Assembly: GCA_036825655.1 (NCBI GenBank)
Contig: DAISXU010000007.1
Location: forward strand, 1 to 39,210
Length of the DNA stretch: 39,210 bases
From: JALQTD01 sp036825655
GTDB taxonomy: Bacteria; Bacteroidota; Bacteroidia; Flavobacteriales_D; Sanyastnellaceae
Direction of reading: 5' to 3'
The translations under genes were made by a program, and so were the position numbers. The notes under the pieces were generated by a model. The model was not told where the DNA came from and searched no databases. It worked only from the letters and a program-made list of their open reading frames with translations. The stretch's first letter is position 1. Every line of letters begins with the position of its first letter. Positions 7,212-16,678 of this stretch are shown here, piece after piece.

Positions 7212-9245
7212 TTAGCGAACGACCATCTTCTTGGTCAAACGCATGCCATCTGCCACTAGGGTGTAGGTGTAAATTCCAGCATTCAACTGGTCAGTATCCA
7301 ACACGACCTGGTGCTCTCCAGCGGGCAATTGGCCCCGAACAATGGACTCAACCAAACGGCCTTGCAAATCTCGGATTTCCACCGCCACTGAACGCGACTG
7401 TAGCATCTCGAACCGGATGGTCGTGGTGCCGTTAGTCGGGTTGGGCGTGTTCTGGAACAACTGGATGCCATTGGCATTGGCAATTTGATCAACACCCACG
7501 CGCTCTGAAGTGATCAACCGAACAGCTGGTGTCGACGTTTGAGAAGTAAACCAAATGTAATCGCCTGAACCTGCTTGGCTGTACGAACCAGTTGAGTTGT
7601 CCGTGTCGCTGTTGCTGTTGCCCAAAACGGTCAATTCCGCTTCTGCTTCAAACTCTACAATGACCCCTCCGAAATAGAAATTGCCTTGATCCATAGCAAT
7701 CGGATCCTCGAATGAGAGGTAAACAAATTCCGATGCCGCAACAGAAGCGGGAGTCCACTCGTCGTTGTATGACCAATAAGTCGACTCAAATGGAGAGTCT
7801 GTCAAACCAAGTGCAGGATCCAAGGTGTAAAGGCGAGTTTCAAATTCTAACTCACCAATGCCACCCGAATTGGGTCCGAAACGAACTGTCAATCCATAGG
7901 CCATTGAACCATCGTTTTGCATGTGGTAGAAGTTGCCATAACCCGCTGGCTCAAACAGGTCAGACCCGTCGATTGCTCGGGGACGGAATTCAACATTCAA
8001 TGAGGTGGCGTCGTCGTGACCGTATTCATCTTCCGTGAAGGTTACGTCACGTGAGGCTGAGTTGTCACCTACTACTTCGTCCGCTGCCATCGCCATGATG
8101 TTCGCCTGAACTGTGTAGGTTCCAAGTGCCGTCGGTTCCCATCCCGTTGCGATGTAAATCGTATCCTGTGGATTGGATGGGCAAGAAAGTCCATTGCCAA
8201 AACTTGGGACCGTTCCCAAAGTTTCCGTAGTGGAGCTAAGAACCGTACCTGCATCGTCAAGGATGTCTACGATGATTTCAACTCCCTCTTGATCCGTATT
8301 GCCGTTGTTGCGGTACAAAACGCCCGCGATCAATCCACCATCAGCAGCCAAGACGCGCTGCTCAAATGGAATGTGGGTGTATTCATAAACGTTGAACACA
8401 TCTCCAGTGGTCAATTGAACCAGTTGCAGGTCGTTTACTACTGTGTTTTCTGAAATAACCACGTCGTCAATGCCCCAGAAGTAGTGGCTGTAACCATCGC
8501 CGGTCTCTTCAGCCTGCAAGTAGGAGAAACGAATTTGAACCATGCTTTGGCCGGCAGCTGCGCACGAAATGTCCACACTGGTAGTCAAAGGATTCGCAGA
8601 AGCGGTGTTCGCAGATTCGATGAACGAGCCATGACCATCGAAGGTGATCCAGTTGTTACCGCCATCGTTGCTCACCTCCAAGAAAATAGGAGCAAACGGA
8701 TAGCAGCAATAACGGAAGTACTGCTCCCATGAAACGACCACGGACGTGTTGTTTGTGAAGTCCAAAACTGGACTTACAAGCCAACCCTCGGTGTTTTCCA
8801 CACCACTTGCAATGGGCGTGTTGTAATAATCGCAATCGAACACCATCCATCCATTCGCTCCAGATGTAGAAGCTAAAGAGGCAGCGGTAGCTGAAAACTC
8901 CCCCGCTGGCGGTTGAACACCCGAATCGGTTCCATCAGCAAAGGTGCCATAACCATTCGCACCCACGTGCTGCCAGATCGTTCCACCACCCGTATCCTCG
9001 GCCGTCCAAGCTCCAAACGTGTTGTTTCCATCAAAACCATTCGAAAAGTCCTCCTGGAACAACACCGTCCCACCTCCGCGGGTAGCGATTTCCATGGATG
9101 AGGTGGTCGCTTGACGCACCGTAATGGTCTCAGTGGCAGAAAGGGCCTGTGGGGCCTGAGCGAAATCTTGACGGTCGTGCAGGCGTTGAGCGTTTATGCT
9201 TCCCGCTACCAAAACACCACAAAGGGCAATTGTCAAATGCTTCAT
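7212..9245 (-). CDS. secreted T9SS type A cargo protein with jelly-roll-like domain
   Basis: The product is 677 residues from the ATG at 9245; the frame stays open to 9299, but only the inner start gives a normal signal peptide (MKHLTIALCGVLVAGSINAQ). The N-terminal half looks like a carbohydrate-binding or MAM-like jelly roll, with LFQEDFSNGFDG, WLVSPVLDF, LEVSNDGGNNWITFD and FWGIDDVVI. A CARDB-like stretch and a module beginning YGHDDAT follow. The last 80 residues (LFQNTPNPTNGTTTIRF to LTKKMVVR) are a type A sorting domain that directs export by the type IX system and attachment to the cell surface. There is no catalytic motif, so an adhesive or binding role is likely. It has the same domain order as its neighbour at 9390. 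Confidence 0.85.
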   Translation of the reverse strand: MKHLTIALCGVLVAGSINAQRLHDRQDFAQAPQALSATETITVRQATTSSMEIATRGGGTVLFQEDFSNGFDGNNTFGAWTAEDTGGGTIWQHVGANGYGTFADGTDSGVQPPAGEFSATAASLASTSGANGWMVFDCDYYNTPIASGVENTEGWLVSPVLDFTNNTSVVVSWEQYFRYCCYPFAPIFLEVSNDGGNNWITFDGHGSFIESANTASANPLTTSVDISCAAAGQSMVQIRFSYLQAEETGDGYSHYFWGIDDVVISENTVVNDLQLVQLTTGDVFNVYEYTHIPFEQRVLAADGGLIAGVLYRNNGNTDQEGVEIIVDILDDAGTVLSSTTETLGTVPSFGNGLSCPSNPQDTIYIATGWEPTALGTYTVQANIMAMAADEVVGDNSASRDVTFTEDEYGHDDATSLNVEFRPRAIDGSDLFEPAGYGNFYHMQNDGSMAYGLTVRFGPNSGGIGELEFETRLYTLDPALGLTDSPFESTYWSYNDEWTPASVAASEFVYLSFEDPIAMDQGNFYFGGVIVEFEAEAELTVLGNSNSDTDNSTGSYSQAGSGDYIWFTSQTSTPAVRLITSERVGVDQIANANGIQLFQNTPNPTNGTTTIRFEMLQSRSVAVEIRDLQGRLVESIVRGQLPAGEHQVVLDTDQLNAGIYTYTLVADGMRLTKKMVVR

Positions 9246-9346
9246 AGAAGATTGGATTGTATGAATGAAGGCCCAAATTACTGCAAGGATGATAATCATA
9301 CACCATCAACCCTCTGTGATTTAACGAAATCCGACCTTACAAAAAA

Positions 9347-9367
9347 AGGGCTGCCAATGGCAGCCCT
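9347..9367 (-). terminator. rho-independent terminator after the 9390 T9SS gene
   Basis: The minus strand reads AGGGCTGCC, loop ATT, GGCAGCCCT followed directly by a run of T. It lies 22 bases past the stop of the T9SS gene and separates it from the next one. Confidence 0.92.
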
Positions 9368-9389
9368 TTCAATTCATTGGTCGCGGTCC

Positions 9390-11375
9390 TTATTGAACAC
9401 TGAGGCGCTTGGTGTCACGCGCACCATCAACCGTCAAGGTGTAGGTGTACATGCCAGCAGCCCAGTCGGAAACGTTCAACGTCAAGCTGTGGTATCCAGC
9501 TGGCTGAGTACCACGGTCTTCGCTGTAAACCAGCTTTCCAGCCAAGTCACGCACTTCGAATGCCACATCTGCATTTTGCTCGAGGCTGTATTGGATGCGG
9601 GCAATGTCTGATGCTGGGTTCGGGAAGCTCTGGAACAAGCGGAAGTTCTGAGAAGTCACTGATTCTACAGAAACCGTGTTGGTCGCGTTGGGATCAAGGT
9701 TCAAACGTACCATCGGTACTTCGTTGGTGTAGTACCAAGCGTATGCACCACCTGATCCAAATGGACCATAAACGAATGAAGTTTGATCTTGGGTGTACTT
9801 CGACTCCCAAATCTGAACATTAGATCCACCGTAGTGCTCAAAACCTGCACCGATGAAATCACCAGCAGCCACATCATAAGGCTCTTCCAAGACAAGGGTA
9901 TACCAAACAATATCACCAACAGCCTCAGATCCATCGTTGCTGTAAGATGCTGCGAGATCCAACTCTGCAGAGCTCACCAACAAACCTCCATAGGGGTCGG
10001 TATCCAAGAACGCAGCATCGGCTCCGTCATACAAGTGCGCAATGACTGGGGTTCCTTCTTCGGATCCAGACGCGATGGCTACATCGATCGCATAGATGGT
10101 CGCATCGCCCCAAATGTCATAAGGGTTGCATGCCACGAAATCGTCTGCTCCGTCTCCAGGGAACAAGCCCGTCATCGTTCCGTCATCACGGCCATACTGC
10201 AAGGTGGTTACCTCGAATCCCTGCACAGCAACGTTGTTGGCTTCGTTCTCATCCGCGCTGTCCGCCATGAGGGTGTACGTGATTTCATAGGTTCCTGGGC
10301 CATCTCCTGGAGTCCATCCGAGGTAACGCAAGGTGTCCACTGCCTGGTAGTCGAGGTCGATGGAGTCAGAATTGCCCACATCATTGCCATTGACCGAAAT
10401 GTTCATGTGCGTTCCTGTGGATGCCTCATACCCCGTGTTGTAAACTTTCGCGGCCAAATCAAGCCCGATCAATTGGCTTTCAGCCCACGCTCCGTTCTCG
10501 TAAATCCCCGTGGTCTCGAAGTCCGTATACGACACGTAGTTGTCTACACGGATGTCGTAAGCAGGGGTGTCATAGATGTTGATGTCATCCACTTCCCAGC
10601 TGTAGCCCCACGTTCCAACCCAACGGAAACGCACATAAACCATCGCTTGGTCACCAGCAGCTTCAGTGATGTCCAACTCGACGAAAGTGGGGTTGTCAGT
10701 TTGGTCAGAAGTCGCATAACCAGGGAAAACTTCCCAACGGCTTTGAACTGCACCATCTCCGTAATCCACGGTACCCGACGCTTCATCGGAAGTGGACACG
10801 TCTGGCCAATTCACGCCATCACGGCTGATTTCAACCAAGCACTTCTCGCTATCGTCAGAAGCACCGTTGTCCCAGCAGCGGTAACGCGTTTCGAAAGAAA
10901 TGGTCACATACGGGTGGCCTGAGCAATCGATGGCGGTAGCGTTTTGGAACCAAGCATTCTCCACCCAAGCAGCGCTGTAGTTCGACTCCTGTCCAAATTC
11001 GTCCGAGTCAATGATGAGGTAACCGTTGTCACTCGTGGTAGAGTTCATGGCACCTGCGGCGGTACCATCACCTGTTCCACCCGCCCATTGGTTGTAAGGT
11101 CCGGTAGGACCTTCCGTAGTGCAGAAGAAATTGATGTCAATGCCGTCCCAAGGTGATCCAGCAATGTCAGAACCGTTATCGAACACCCAATCAGCACAGT
11201 TCTCGATGTTGCAATCGTTCGTGTAGATGATTTCGCGATCGCCCGCTTGTTGAGGTGCCATTGCGCTTGCACGGTGTGCCTTCGCATCCTTGTGGGGTGC
11301 CATCGGCAAAATGCCTTGAGCAGTCACACCCGCCGCCATGACGATGGAGAGTGTTGAGAGGTAAATATGCTTCAT
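9390..11375 (-). CDS. secreted T9SS type A cargo protein, paralogue of its neighbour
   Basis: The 661-residue product starts at the ATG at 11375 with signal peptide MKHIYLSTLSIVMAAGVTAQ. A longer open frame to 11483 was not used, because a perfect promoter lies inside it. A jelly-roll-like N-terminal domain (YLIIDSDEFG, CLVEISRDGVNW, WEVDDINIYD) is followed by a CARDB-like stretch (VYNTGYEA, NEANNVAVQ), a module beginning YGRDDGT, and a type A sorting domain (LFQSFPNPASDIARIQY to DTKRLSVQ). It is expected to be exported by T9SS to the cell surface. The domain order matches the neighbour at 7212, so the pair probably arose by an old tandem duplication. No enzyme motif is visible. Confidence 0.85.
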   Translation of the reverse strand: MKHIYLSTLSIVMAAGVTAQGILPMAPHKDAKAHRASAMAPQQAGDREIIYTNDCNIENCADWVFDNGSDIAGSPWDGIDINFFCTTEGPTGPYNQWAGGTGDGTAAGAMNSTTSDNGYLIIDSDEFGQESNYSAAWVENAWFQNATAIDCSGHPYVTISFETRYRCWDNGASDDSEKCLVEISRDGVNWPDVSTSDEASGTVDYGDGAVQSRWEVFPGYATSDQTDNPTFVELDITEAAGDQAMVYVRFRWVGTWGYSWEVDDINIYDTPAYDIRVDNYVSYTDFETTGIYENGAWAESQLIGLDLAAKVYNTGYEASTGTHMNISVNGNDVGNSDSIDLDYQAVDTLRYLGWTPGDGPGTYEITYTLMADSADENEANNVAVQGFEVTTLQYGRDDGTMTGLFPGDGADDFVACNPYDIWGDATIYAIDVAIASGSEEGTPVIAHLYDGADAAFLDTDPYGGLLVSSAELDLAASYSNDGSEAVGDIVWYTLVLEEPYDVAAGDFIGAGFEHYGGSNVQIWESKYTQDQTSFVYGPFGSGGAYAWYYTNEVPMVRLNLDPNATNTVSVESVTSQNFRLFQSFPNPASDIARIQYSLEQNADVAFEVRDLAGKLVYSEDRGTQPAGYHSLTLNVSDWAAGMYTYTLTVDGARDTKRLSVQ

Positions 11376-11406
11376 TGAAAAGCGTTTTGGATTGATTGTT
11401 TCGTCG

Positions 11407-11436
11407 CAAATATACGCGTGTGTTTGAATTGACAAA
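11407..11436 (-). promoter_or_regulatory. Bacteroidetes-type promoter for the 9390 T9SS gene
   Basis: The minus strand has TTTG at 11436-11433, an 18-base spacer and TATATTTG at 11414-11407, a full consensus match. The leader would be about 25-30 bases. It fits between the gcvP stop and the T9SS start, so this gene has its own promoter and need not depend on gcvP. Confidence 0.85.
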
Positions 11437-11437
11437 C

Positions 11438-14311
11438 TCACACCAAGGCATCCATGAATGCACTGATGGGCGGACACGTGCATATGAGATTCCTGTCACC
11501 GTATGCATTGTCCACGCGAGCAACAGAACTCCAGAACTTTCTCACCTGCAAATCCGCCGATGGATAGCAAGCCGTTTCCCGCGTGTAGGGGTGGGTCCAG
11601 TCCGTGGAGGTAGCTTCCGCAGCCGTATGGGGTGCCATCTTGAGGACATTGTCCTCTCGGTCGGCAAGTCCCTGTTCAATTGCCCGGATTTCTTCGCGAA
11701 TGGAAATCATGGCATCCGCAAAACGATCTAGCTCTTCCAAGGATTCACTTTCCGTAGGTTCCACCATCAATGTTCCAGCCACTGGCCAAGACACCGTCGG
11801 CGCATGGAATCCATAGTCGATCAATCGCTTGGCAATGTCCATGACTTCAATGCCAGCAGAGTTTTTGAACCCTCGGCAATCCAATATCATTTCATGAGCC
11901 ACGGTCCCCTTCGCACCGAGGTAGAGAATCTCATAAGAACCCGCCAAGCGAGCTCGCAGGTAATTGGCGTTCAAAATGGCCCATTCCGTGGATTCGCGCA
12001 GGCCTGGTTCACCTAACATTTTGATGTAGGCATAAGAAATTTGGCATACCAGAGCACTTCCATATGGAGCAGCACTCACCGCATCAATGGCCTGCTCACC
12101 TCCTGTAGCTTGCACAGGATGACCGGGCAAAAAGGGAACCAAATGCGCTGCTACACCAATGGGTCCGACCCCAGGACCTCCTCCACCATGAGGGATCGCG
12201 AAAGTCTTGTGCAGATTCAAGTGACAAACATCCGCACCGATTAACCCGGGGCTCGTCAATCCCACCTGAGCATTCATGTTGGCGCCATCCATGTAAACTT
12301 GGCCCCCGTGCTGGTGCACGATGGAGGTAAGCTCTAAAATGCTCTCCTCGTAAACGCCATGAGTGGATGGATAAGTAACCATGATGGCACCTAACTCGTT
12401 GGAATGCTGCTCGGCCTTAGCGCGCAAGTCATCCAAATCGATGTTGCCTTGGTCATCACACCCGACCACCACAACTCGCATTCCGGCCATAACAGCACTA
12501 GCGGGGTTGGTACCATGCGCGGAGGAAGGAATCAAACAAACATCCCGGTGAGCGTTCCCTTGGCTCTCGTGGTAGGCGCGAATGACCATCAAACCGGCAA
12601 ATTCACCTTGTGCCCCCGAATTCGGTTGCAAGGAGACTCCCGCAAATCCAGTAATTTCCGCTAAATCTTCTTCAAGTACACTGAGCATCTCGCGCATCCC
12701 CTCCGCTTGAGACGTAGGGCAAAACGGGTGCAATTCAGCAAAGGCTGGGTACGTAATTGGAATCAACTCCGTCGCAGCATTGAGCTTCATGGTGCAGGAA
12801 CCCAAGGGTATCATGGAGTGCATCAAGGACAAGTCCTTGTTCTCCAAATGCTTGATGTACCGCATCATCTCCGTTTCCGAACGGTACCGATTGAACACCG
12901 GATGCTGCAAATACGCGGATTCGCGCCACATGGACCCCAGGAAGGGTTGCTCCACTTTCACTCCAGCTACCATGGTTACGCCAAAAACGCCACACAAATC
13001 GCTCAAATCCGCATCGGTCATGCGCTCGTGCATCGAAACCCCTACGTGCTCTCCATCGGGGAAATACCTGAGGTTAATGCCCCGTGATTCGGCTCTGGCT
13101 TGAAGGGCGTTCATCGCATCCTTACCTCCGACTACCTGAACTTTAAGCGTGTCGAAATAAGCCTCATTGAGCTGTCGGTATCCTGAGGAAGCCTTGAGGG
13201 CTACATCCAAAGAACGAGCGCGGGAATGAATGCGTTGCGCAATGGAACGCAATCCTTCCGGTCCATGGTAAACTGCATACATCGAAGCCATGATGGCCAA
13301 GAGCGCCTGTGCTGTGCAAATGTTAGAAGTCGCCTTGTCCCGACGAATGTGCTGTTCGCGAGTCTGCAATGCCATCCGCAATGCAGACGCTCCTAAACGA
13401 TCTTTGGAAACACCGATGATGCGACCAGGGAAGTTGCGCTTGTAGGATTCACGGGCAGCAAAAAAGGCCGCGTGCGGTCCTCCATAACCCATAGGCACCC
13501 CAAAACGTTGGGTATTTCCCACCACAACATCTGCCCCCATTTCACCCGGGGACTTCAACAGCGCGAGCGACATCAAATCAGCGGCCACAACCACCTGCAC
13601 TTCGCATGCCTGCGCTCGTTCAATCCAGCCCGTCAAATCCTGGGCAACTCCGTTAGCATCCGGATACTGAAGCAAAACGCCGAAAACTCCGGCTGCTTCA
13701 ACCTCCATTTCAGAACGAGATACCACCCTCAACTCAATCCCGATGTACTTCGCTCGCGTGCGAAGCAATGCCATTGTTTGTGGGAACACCGCCTCATCCA
13801 CCAAGAAAACGTGAGCACCGGCTTTCACCTGGGCCCGCGGCCGTGAGGCAAAAACCATGGCCATCGCCTCGGCAGCAGCCGTAGCCTCATCCAACAAGGA
13901 GCCATTGGCTACCTCCATCCCTGTCAAATCGGTGATGACCGTTTGAAAGTTCAGGAGGGCTTCCAATCGGCCTTGCGCAATCTCAGCTTGATAAGGCGTG
14001 TAGGCCGTATACCAACCGGGGTTCTCCAGCACATTGCGTCGAATGACGCTGGGCACTTCGGTGGGGTGATACCCCATGCCGATGTAATTCTTGAAGAGTT
14101 GGTTCTTCGAGGCAATCCCGCCGATGTGATCCAAATACTGGGACTCCGTCAAAGGCGCTGTGAGGCTCAACCGCTCACGCAACCGAATGTTACCGGGTAC
14201 CGTTTTGTTAATCAGTTCGTCTAGAGAATCCGCGCCAATTGCGCGGATCATCGTCTCGCGATCCGCCTCGCGGGGACCAATGTGCCGTGAGAGAAAACTT
14301 CCCGTGTTCAT
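11438..14311 (-). CDS. gcvP: glycine dehydrogenase (decarboxylating), P protein
   Basis: This is the pyridoxal-phosphate P protein of the glycine cleavage system. It decarboxylates glycine and passes the aminomethyl group to the lipoyl H protein. The product is 957 residues from MNTGSFLSRHIGP, the normal length for the fused single-chain form. The start at 14311 was preferred to an open extension to 14416, because SRHIGP is the usual N-terminus and a promoter box lies between. The PLP lysine is Lys702 in NLHKTFAIPHGGGGPG. The first half has the typical IGMGY motif and the repeated-fold organisation of P proteins, and MIPLGSCTMKLNA is present. gcvT and gcvH are not in the window. Confidence 0.96.
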   Translation of the reverse strand: MNTGSFLSRHIGPREADRETMIRAIGADSLDELINKTVPGNIRLRERLSLTAPLTESQYLDHIGGIASKNQLFKNYIGMGYHPTEVPSVIRRNVLENPGWYTAYTPYQAEIAQGRLEALLNFQTVITDLTGMEVANGSLLDEATAAAEAMAMVFASRPRAQVKAGAHVFLVDEAVFPQTMALLRTRAKYIGIELRVVSRSEMEVEAAGVFGVLLQYPDANGVAQDLTGWIERAQACEVQVVVAADLMSLALLKSPGEMGADVVVGNTQRFGVPMGYGGPHAAFFAARESYKRNFPGRIIGVSKDRLGASALRMALQTREQHIRRDKATSNICTAQALLAIMASMYAVYHGPEGLRSIAQRIHSRARSLDVALKASSGYRQLNEAYFDTLKVQVVGGKDAMNALQARAESRGINLRYFPDGEHVGVSMHERMTDADLSDLCGVFGVTMVAGVKVEQPFLGSMWRESAYLQHPVFNRYRSETEMMRYIKHLENKDLSLMHSMIPLGSCTMKLNAATELIPITYPAFAELHPFCPTSQAEGMREMLSVLEEDLAEITGFAGVSLQPNSGAQGEFAGLMVIRAYHESQGNAHRDVCLIPSSAHGTNPASAVMAGMRVVVVGCDDQGNIDLDDLRAKAEQHSNELGAIMVTYPSTHGVYEESILELTSIVHQHGGQVYMDGANMNAQVGLTSPGLIGADVCHLNLHKTFAIPHGGGGPGVGPIGVAAHLVPFLPGHPVQATGGEQAIDAVSAAPYGSALVCQISYAYIKMLGEPGLRESTEWAILNANYLRARLAGSYEILYLGAKGTVAHEMILDCRGFKNSAGIEVMDIAKRLIDYGFHAPTVSWPVAGTLMVEPTESESLEELDRFADAMISIREEIRAIEQGLADREDNVLKMAPHTAAEATSTDWTHPYTRETACYPSADLQVRKFWSSVARVDNAYGDRNLICTCPPISAFMDALV

Positions 14312-14377
14312 GGTTTCGGGGTTTTGCAGTGAGACCGTCAGGCAAACAGCAGCGCGCCATCTACCTAAAAGAGCGGA

Positions 14378-14385
14378 CAAATATA
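14378..14385 (-). promoter_or_regulatory. -7 box for gcvP
   Basis: TATATTTG on the minus strand is a perfect TAnnTTTG match about 66 bases before the gcvP ATG. I found no TTG at the usual distance upstream, so this is a partial promoter call. Confidence 0.55.
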
Positions 14386-14452
14386 CTTCGACTCGCCTCG
14401 ATTGGTTGATTTTCAAGTGTCAAATCGAGAAGGTTTGAGCCAAATTTGCACC

Positions 14453-15295
14453 ATGCGAATCCCAGGCCCCATCCACCTCGCCATTGCCCTAGGCGGAGCT
14501 GCAGCTCCCATGGCCCAATTTGTTCTGCTGGGTGGCGATTGGATCAGCGCCTGTGCCTTGGGGTTTTTTACAGGCAGCGCAACGGGAACAACATATTCAT
14601 TTCATCGGGTAATGAAGGCCCGAAGGGCACCCGAAGAGCTCCGGCCAGAGCGATTGAATTTTTTGGTCAGGCATGGGAGTGGGTTGATTGCGAGTTGGGG
14701 ATGTGCCTTCATCGCGGCGGCGTGCTCCTTGAATGCCCATGCGCCTGAGTTGATTGAGCAGTTGATCGCACCAGGAATTTACGCAGGAGCTCTTGGGTTG
14801 CTGGCCATGGTTCTGACAGCGAGCTACGCCTTTTTGCCTTGGCCGTCGCATCTGCGAACTGGTCAAGTGGCCGCAGGGCGAGAATGGCCAGGAGTTAAGC
14901 TGCCGTGGATTGCGCTCACTTGGACCGCCCTGTCCATTGGCCTGCCTGCCTATTTGCTCGGCACTTGGCCTCCTGCATGGGCGTTTGTTGCTCAGGCAGC
15001 CTTCGTCGCGGGAATTACCCTGCCATTCGATGTCCGTGATATGACGGTGGACGATGCCAGCATGCGCACCGTGCCCCACCTTTTCGGAGCCTCAACCACC
15101 GTTCGAATCGCCCTGTTATGCTTGGCATTGAGCGCCGTTGGCTTCCTCCTTTCTGATGATGCCGCAGGGCGATGGATCGTCAGCACCATCGGGTTGTTGG
15201 TGGTGGCTTTTGGGGGGAAAACGAGAGGGTCCTTTTATTACGATGTCCTGTTGGATGGCTTGTTAGGCGCTCAGTTGCTGGTTTTGATCTTTTGA
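14453..15295 (+). CDS. UbiA-like polytopic membrane protein
   Basis: The product is 280 residues from the ATG at 14453 (MRIPGPIHLAIALGG) with about eight hydrophobic segments. The motif D193-V-R-D196, followed by D200 and D201, then MRTVPHLFG, resembles the second Asp-rich motif (DxRDxxxD) of UbiA prenyltransferases. The first motif NDxxD is not present: the equivalent place reads TYSFHRVMKARR. UbiA enzymes transfer prenyl chains to aromatic or heme acceptors in the membrane. With one motif degenerate, this may be a distant or altered family member, so a prenyltransferase function is only tentative. It is divergent from gcvP, and a promoter-like CAAATTTG ends four bases before the ATG. It precedes kynureninase by 99 bases. 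Confidence 0.6.
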   Translation: MRIPGPIHLAIALGGAAAPMAQFVLLGGDWISACALGFFTGSATGTTYSFHRVMKARRAPEELRPERLNFLVRHGSGLIASWGCAFIAAACSLNAHAPELIEQLIAPGIYAGALGLLAMVLTASYAFLPWPSHLRTGQVAAGREWPGVKLPWIALTWTALSIGLPAYLLGTWPPAWAFVAQAAFVAGITLPFDVRDMTVDDASMRTVPHLFGASTTVRIALLCLALSAVGFLLSDDAAGRWIVSTIGLLVVAFGGKTRGSFYYDVLLDGLLGAQLLVLIF

Positions 15296-15394
15296 ACAGG
15301 GCGCAATAGAAATCCAAACCAGGGCGCATGCAATTGCCAGCGAATTCCAACGAACTTTGTCCCTCGCCGCGATGCGGTGCAAAGCATTGAACTG

Positions 15395-16675
15395 ATGAAC
15401 ACCCTGTTTTCCCTTGATTCGGCGCGCGCGCTGGATGCTGCCGACCCTTTGAGCAGTTTTCGTGAACGCTTTTTCATCCCGCAACACGCAGGAGAAGATT
15501 GCATTTACCTGACTGGGAATTCGTTGGGGCTTCAGCCACGGGCAGCCCGAGAGGCGTTGGAATTGGAATTGGACAGTTGGAAGGAACACGGGGTTGAAGG
15601 GCATTTCCGAGGTGCTCATCCTTGGGCGGATTACCATGAGCGGTTCGCTGCGGGTTTGGCCCACCTCACAGGCGCCCAAGAGCAGGAAGTGGTCGCGATG
15701 AATGCGCTCACCACCAACCTCCATTTGCTGCTCGTGAGTTTCTATCGGCCGGAAGGGAAACGCACCAAGATTTTGGCAGAAGCGAAGGCTTTTCCTTCAG
15801 ATCGCTACGCCTTGGTAAGCCAAATCCGATTCCACGGGGGAAATCCCACAACCGACCTCATCGAAGTCGCTCCTCGATCCGGAGAGCACACCCTGCGCAC
15901 GGAAGACATCATCGCCTCCATTGAAGAGGCAGGCGAAGCATTGGAATTGGTGATGATGGGGGGGGTCAATTATTACACAGGGCAACGGCTCGACATGCAA
16001 GCGATTGCGGCAGCGGCGAAGCGGGTGGGTGCGCGGTGCGGATTTGACCTCGCACACGCCCTAGGCAATGTGCCCATGAAATTGCACGATTGGGGGGTCG
16101 ACTTTGCTTGTTGGTGCAGCTACAAGTACCTCAATTCTGGACCGGGAGCCGTCAGCGGTGTGTTCATCCATGAAGCGCATTTGGGCCAAACCGACATCCC
16201 GAGATTCGAGGGGTGGTGGGGCCACGACAAGGCGCGGCGATTCCTCATGGAGCCCGATTTCCATCCCATCGCTTCCGCCGAGGCTTGGCAGTTGTCGAAC
16301 GCTCCCGTCCTGAACATGGCTGTCCACGCTGTCGCGCTGAACCTCTTTCTCGAAGCCGGCATCGACAACTTGAGGGAGCGGGGTGACCGGCTCACAGCAT
16401 ACCTCCAGGCCGCCATTGAAGATGTAGCATCAAGCACGGGTGCCAAGCTCGAAGTAATTACACCGCCCAACCCCGCGGATCGGGGGTCTCAAATTTCCAT
16501 GCTCGCACACGGGTTTGGCATAGAACTTTTTGATTCCCTCACCTCTCAAGGCGTGGTGGCCGACTGGCGTGAACCTCACGTAATTCGGATGGCTCCTGTA
16601 CCCTTGTACAATTCGTTCGCGGATTTGGCGCGTTTTCATGCCATCTTGCACCACAGCATTCAACAATCCATTTGA
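15395..16675 (+). CDS. kynU: kynureninase
   Basis: This PLP enzyme cleaves kynurenine or 3-hydroxykynurenine to anthranilate or 3-hydroxyanthranilate plus alanine, in tryptophan degradation. The product is 426 residues from MNTLFSLDSA; an in-frame ATG at 15377 would add six residues and cannot be excluded. Family features are IYLTGNSLGLQP near the N-terminus, FRGAHPW, MNALTTNLHLLL, FDLAHALGN and the PLP lysine Lys244 in SYKYLNSGPGA. RFEGWWGHD and RMAPVPLYN follow. Other kyn genes are not in the window. A weak promoter-like GAACTTTG lies at 15352-15359, with a TTG 15 bases upstream. The TrkA-type gene follows after three bases. Confidence 0.95.
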   Translation: MNTLFSLDSARALDAADPLSSFRERFFIPQHAGEDCIYLTGNSLGLQPRAAREALELELDSWKEHGVEGHFRGAHPWADYHERFAAGLAHLTGAQEQEVVAMNALTTNLHLLLVSFYRPEGKRTKILAEAKAFPSDRYALVSQIRFHGGNPTTDLIEVAPRSGEHTLRTEDIIASIEEAGEALELVMMGGVNYYTGQRLDMQAIAAAAKRVGARCGFDLAHALGNVPMKLHDWGVDFACWCSYKYLNSGPGAVSGVFIHEAHLGQTDIPRFEGWWGHDKARRFLMEPDFHPIASAEAWQLSNAPVLNMAVHAVALNLFLEAGIDNLRERGDRLTAYLQAAIEDVASSTGAKLEVITPPNPADRGSQISMLAHGFGIELFDSLTSQGVVADWREPHVIRMAPVPLYNSFADLARFHAILHHSIQQSI

Positions 16676-16678
16676 GCC

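Noticed and set aside
9783..10922. 379-residue plus-strand open frame opposite the second T9SS gene
   Set aside because: It is antisense to a protein with a signal peptide and a sorting domain; the shadow has no start signals or motifs.
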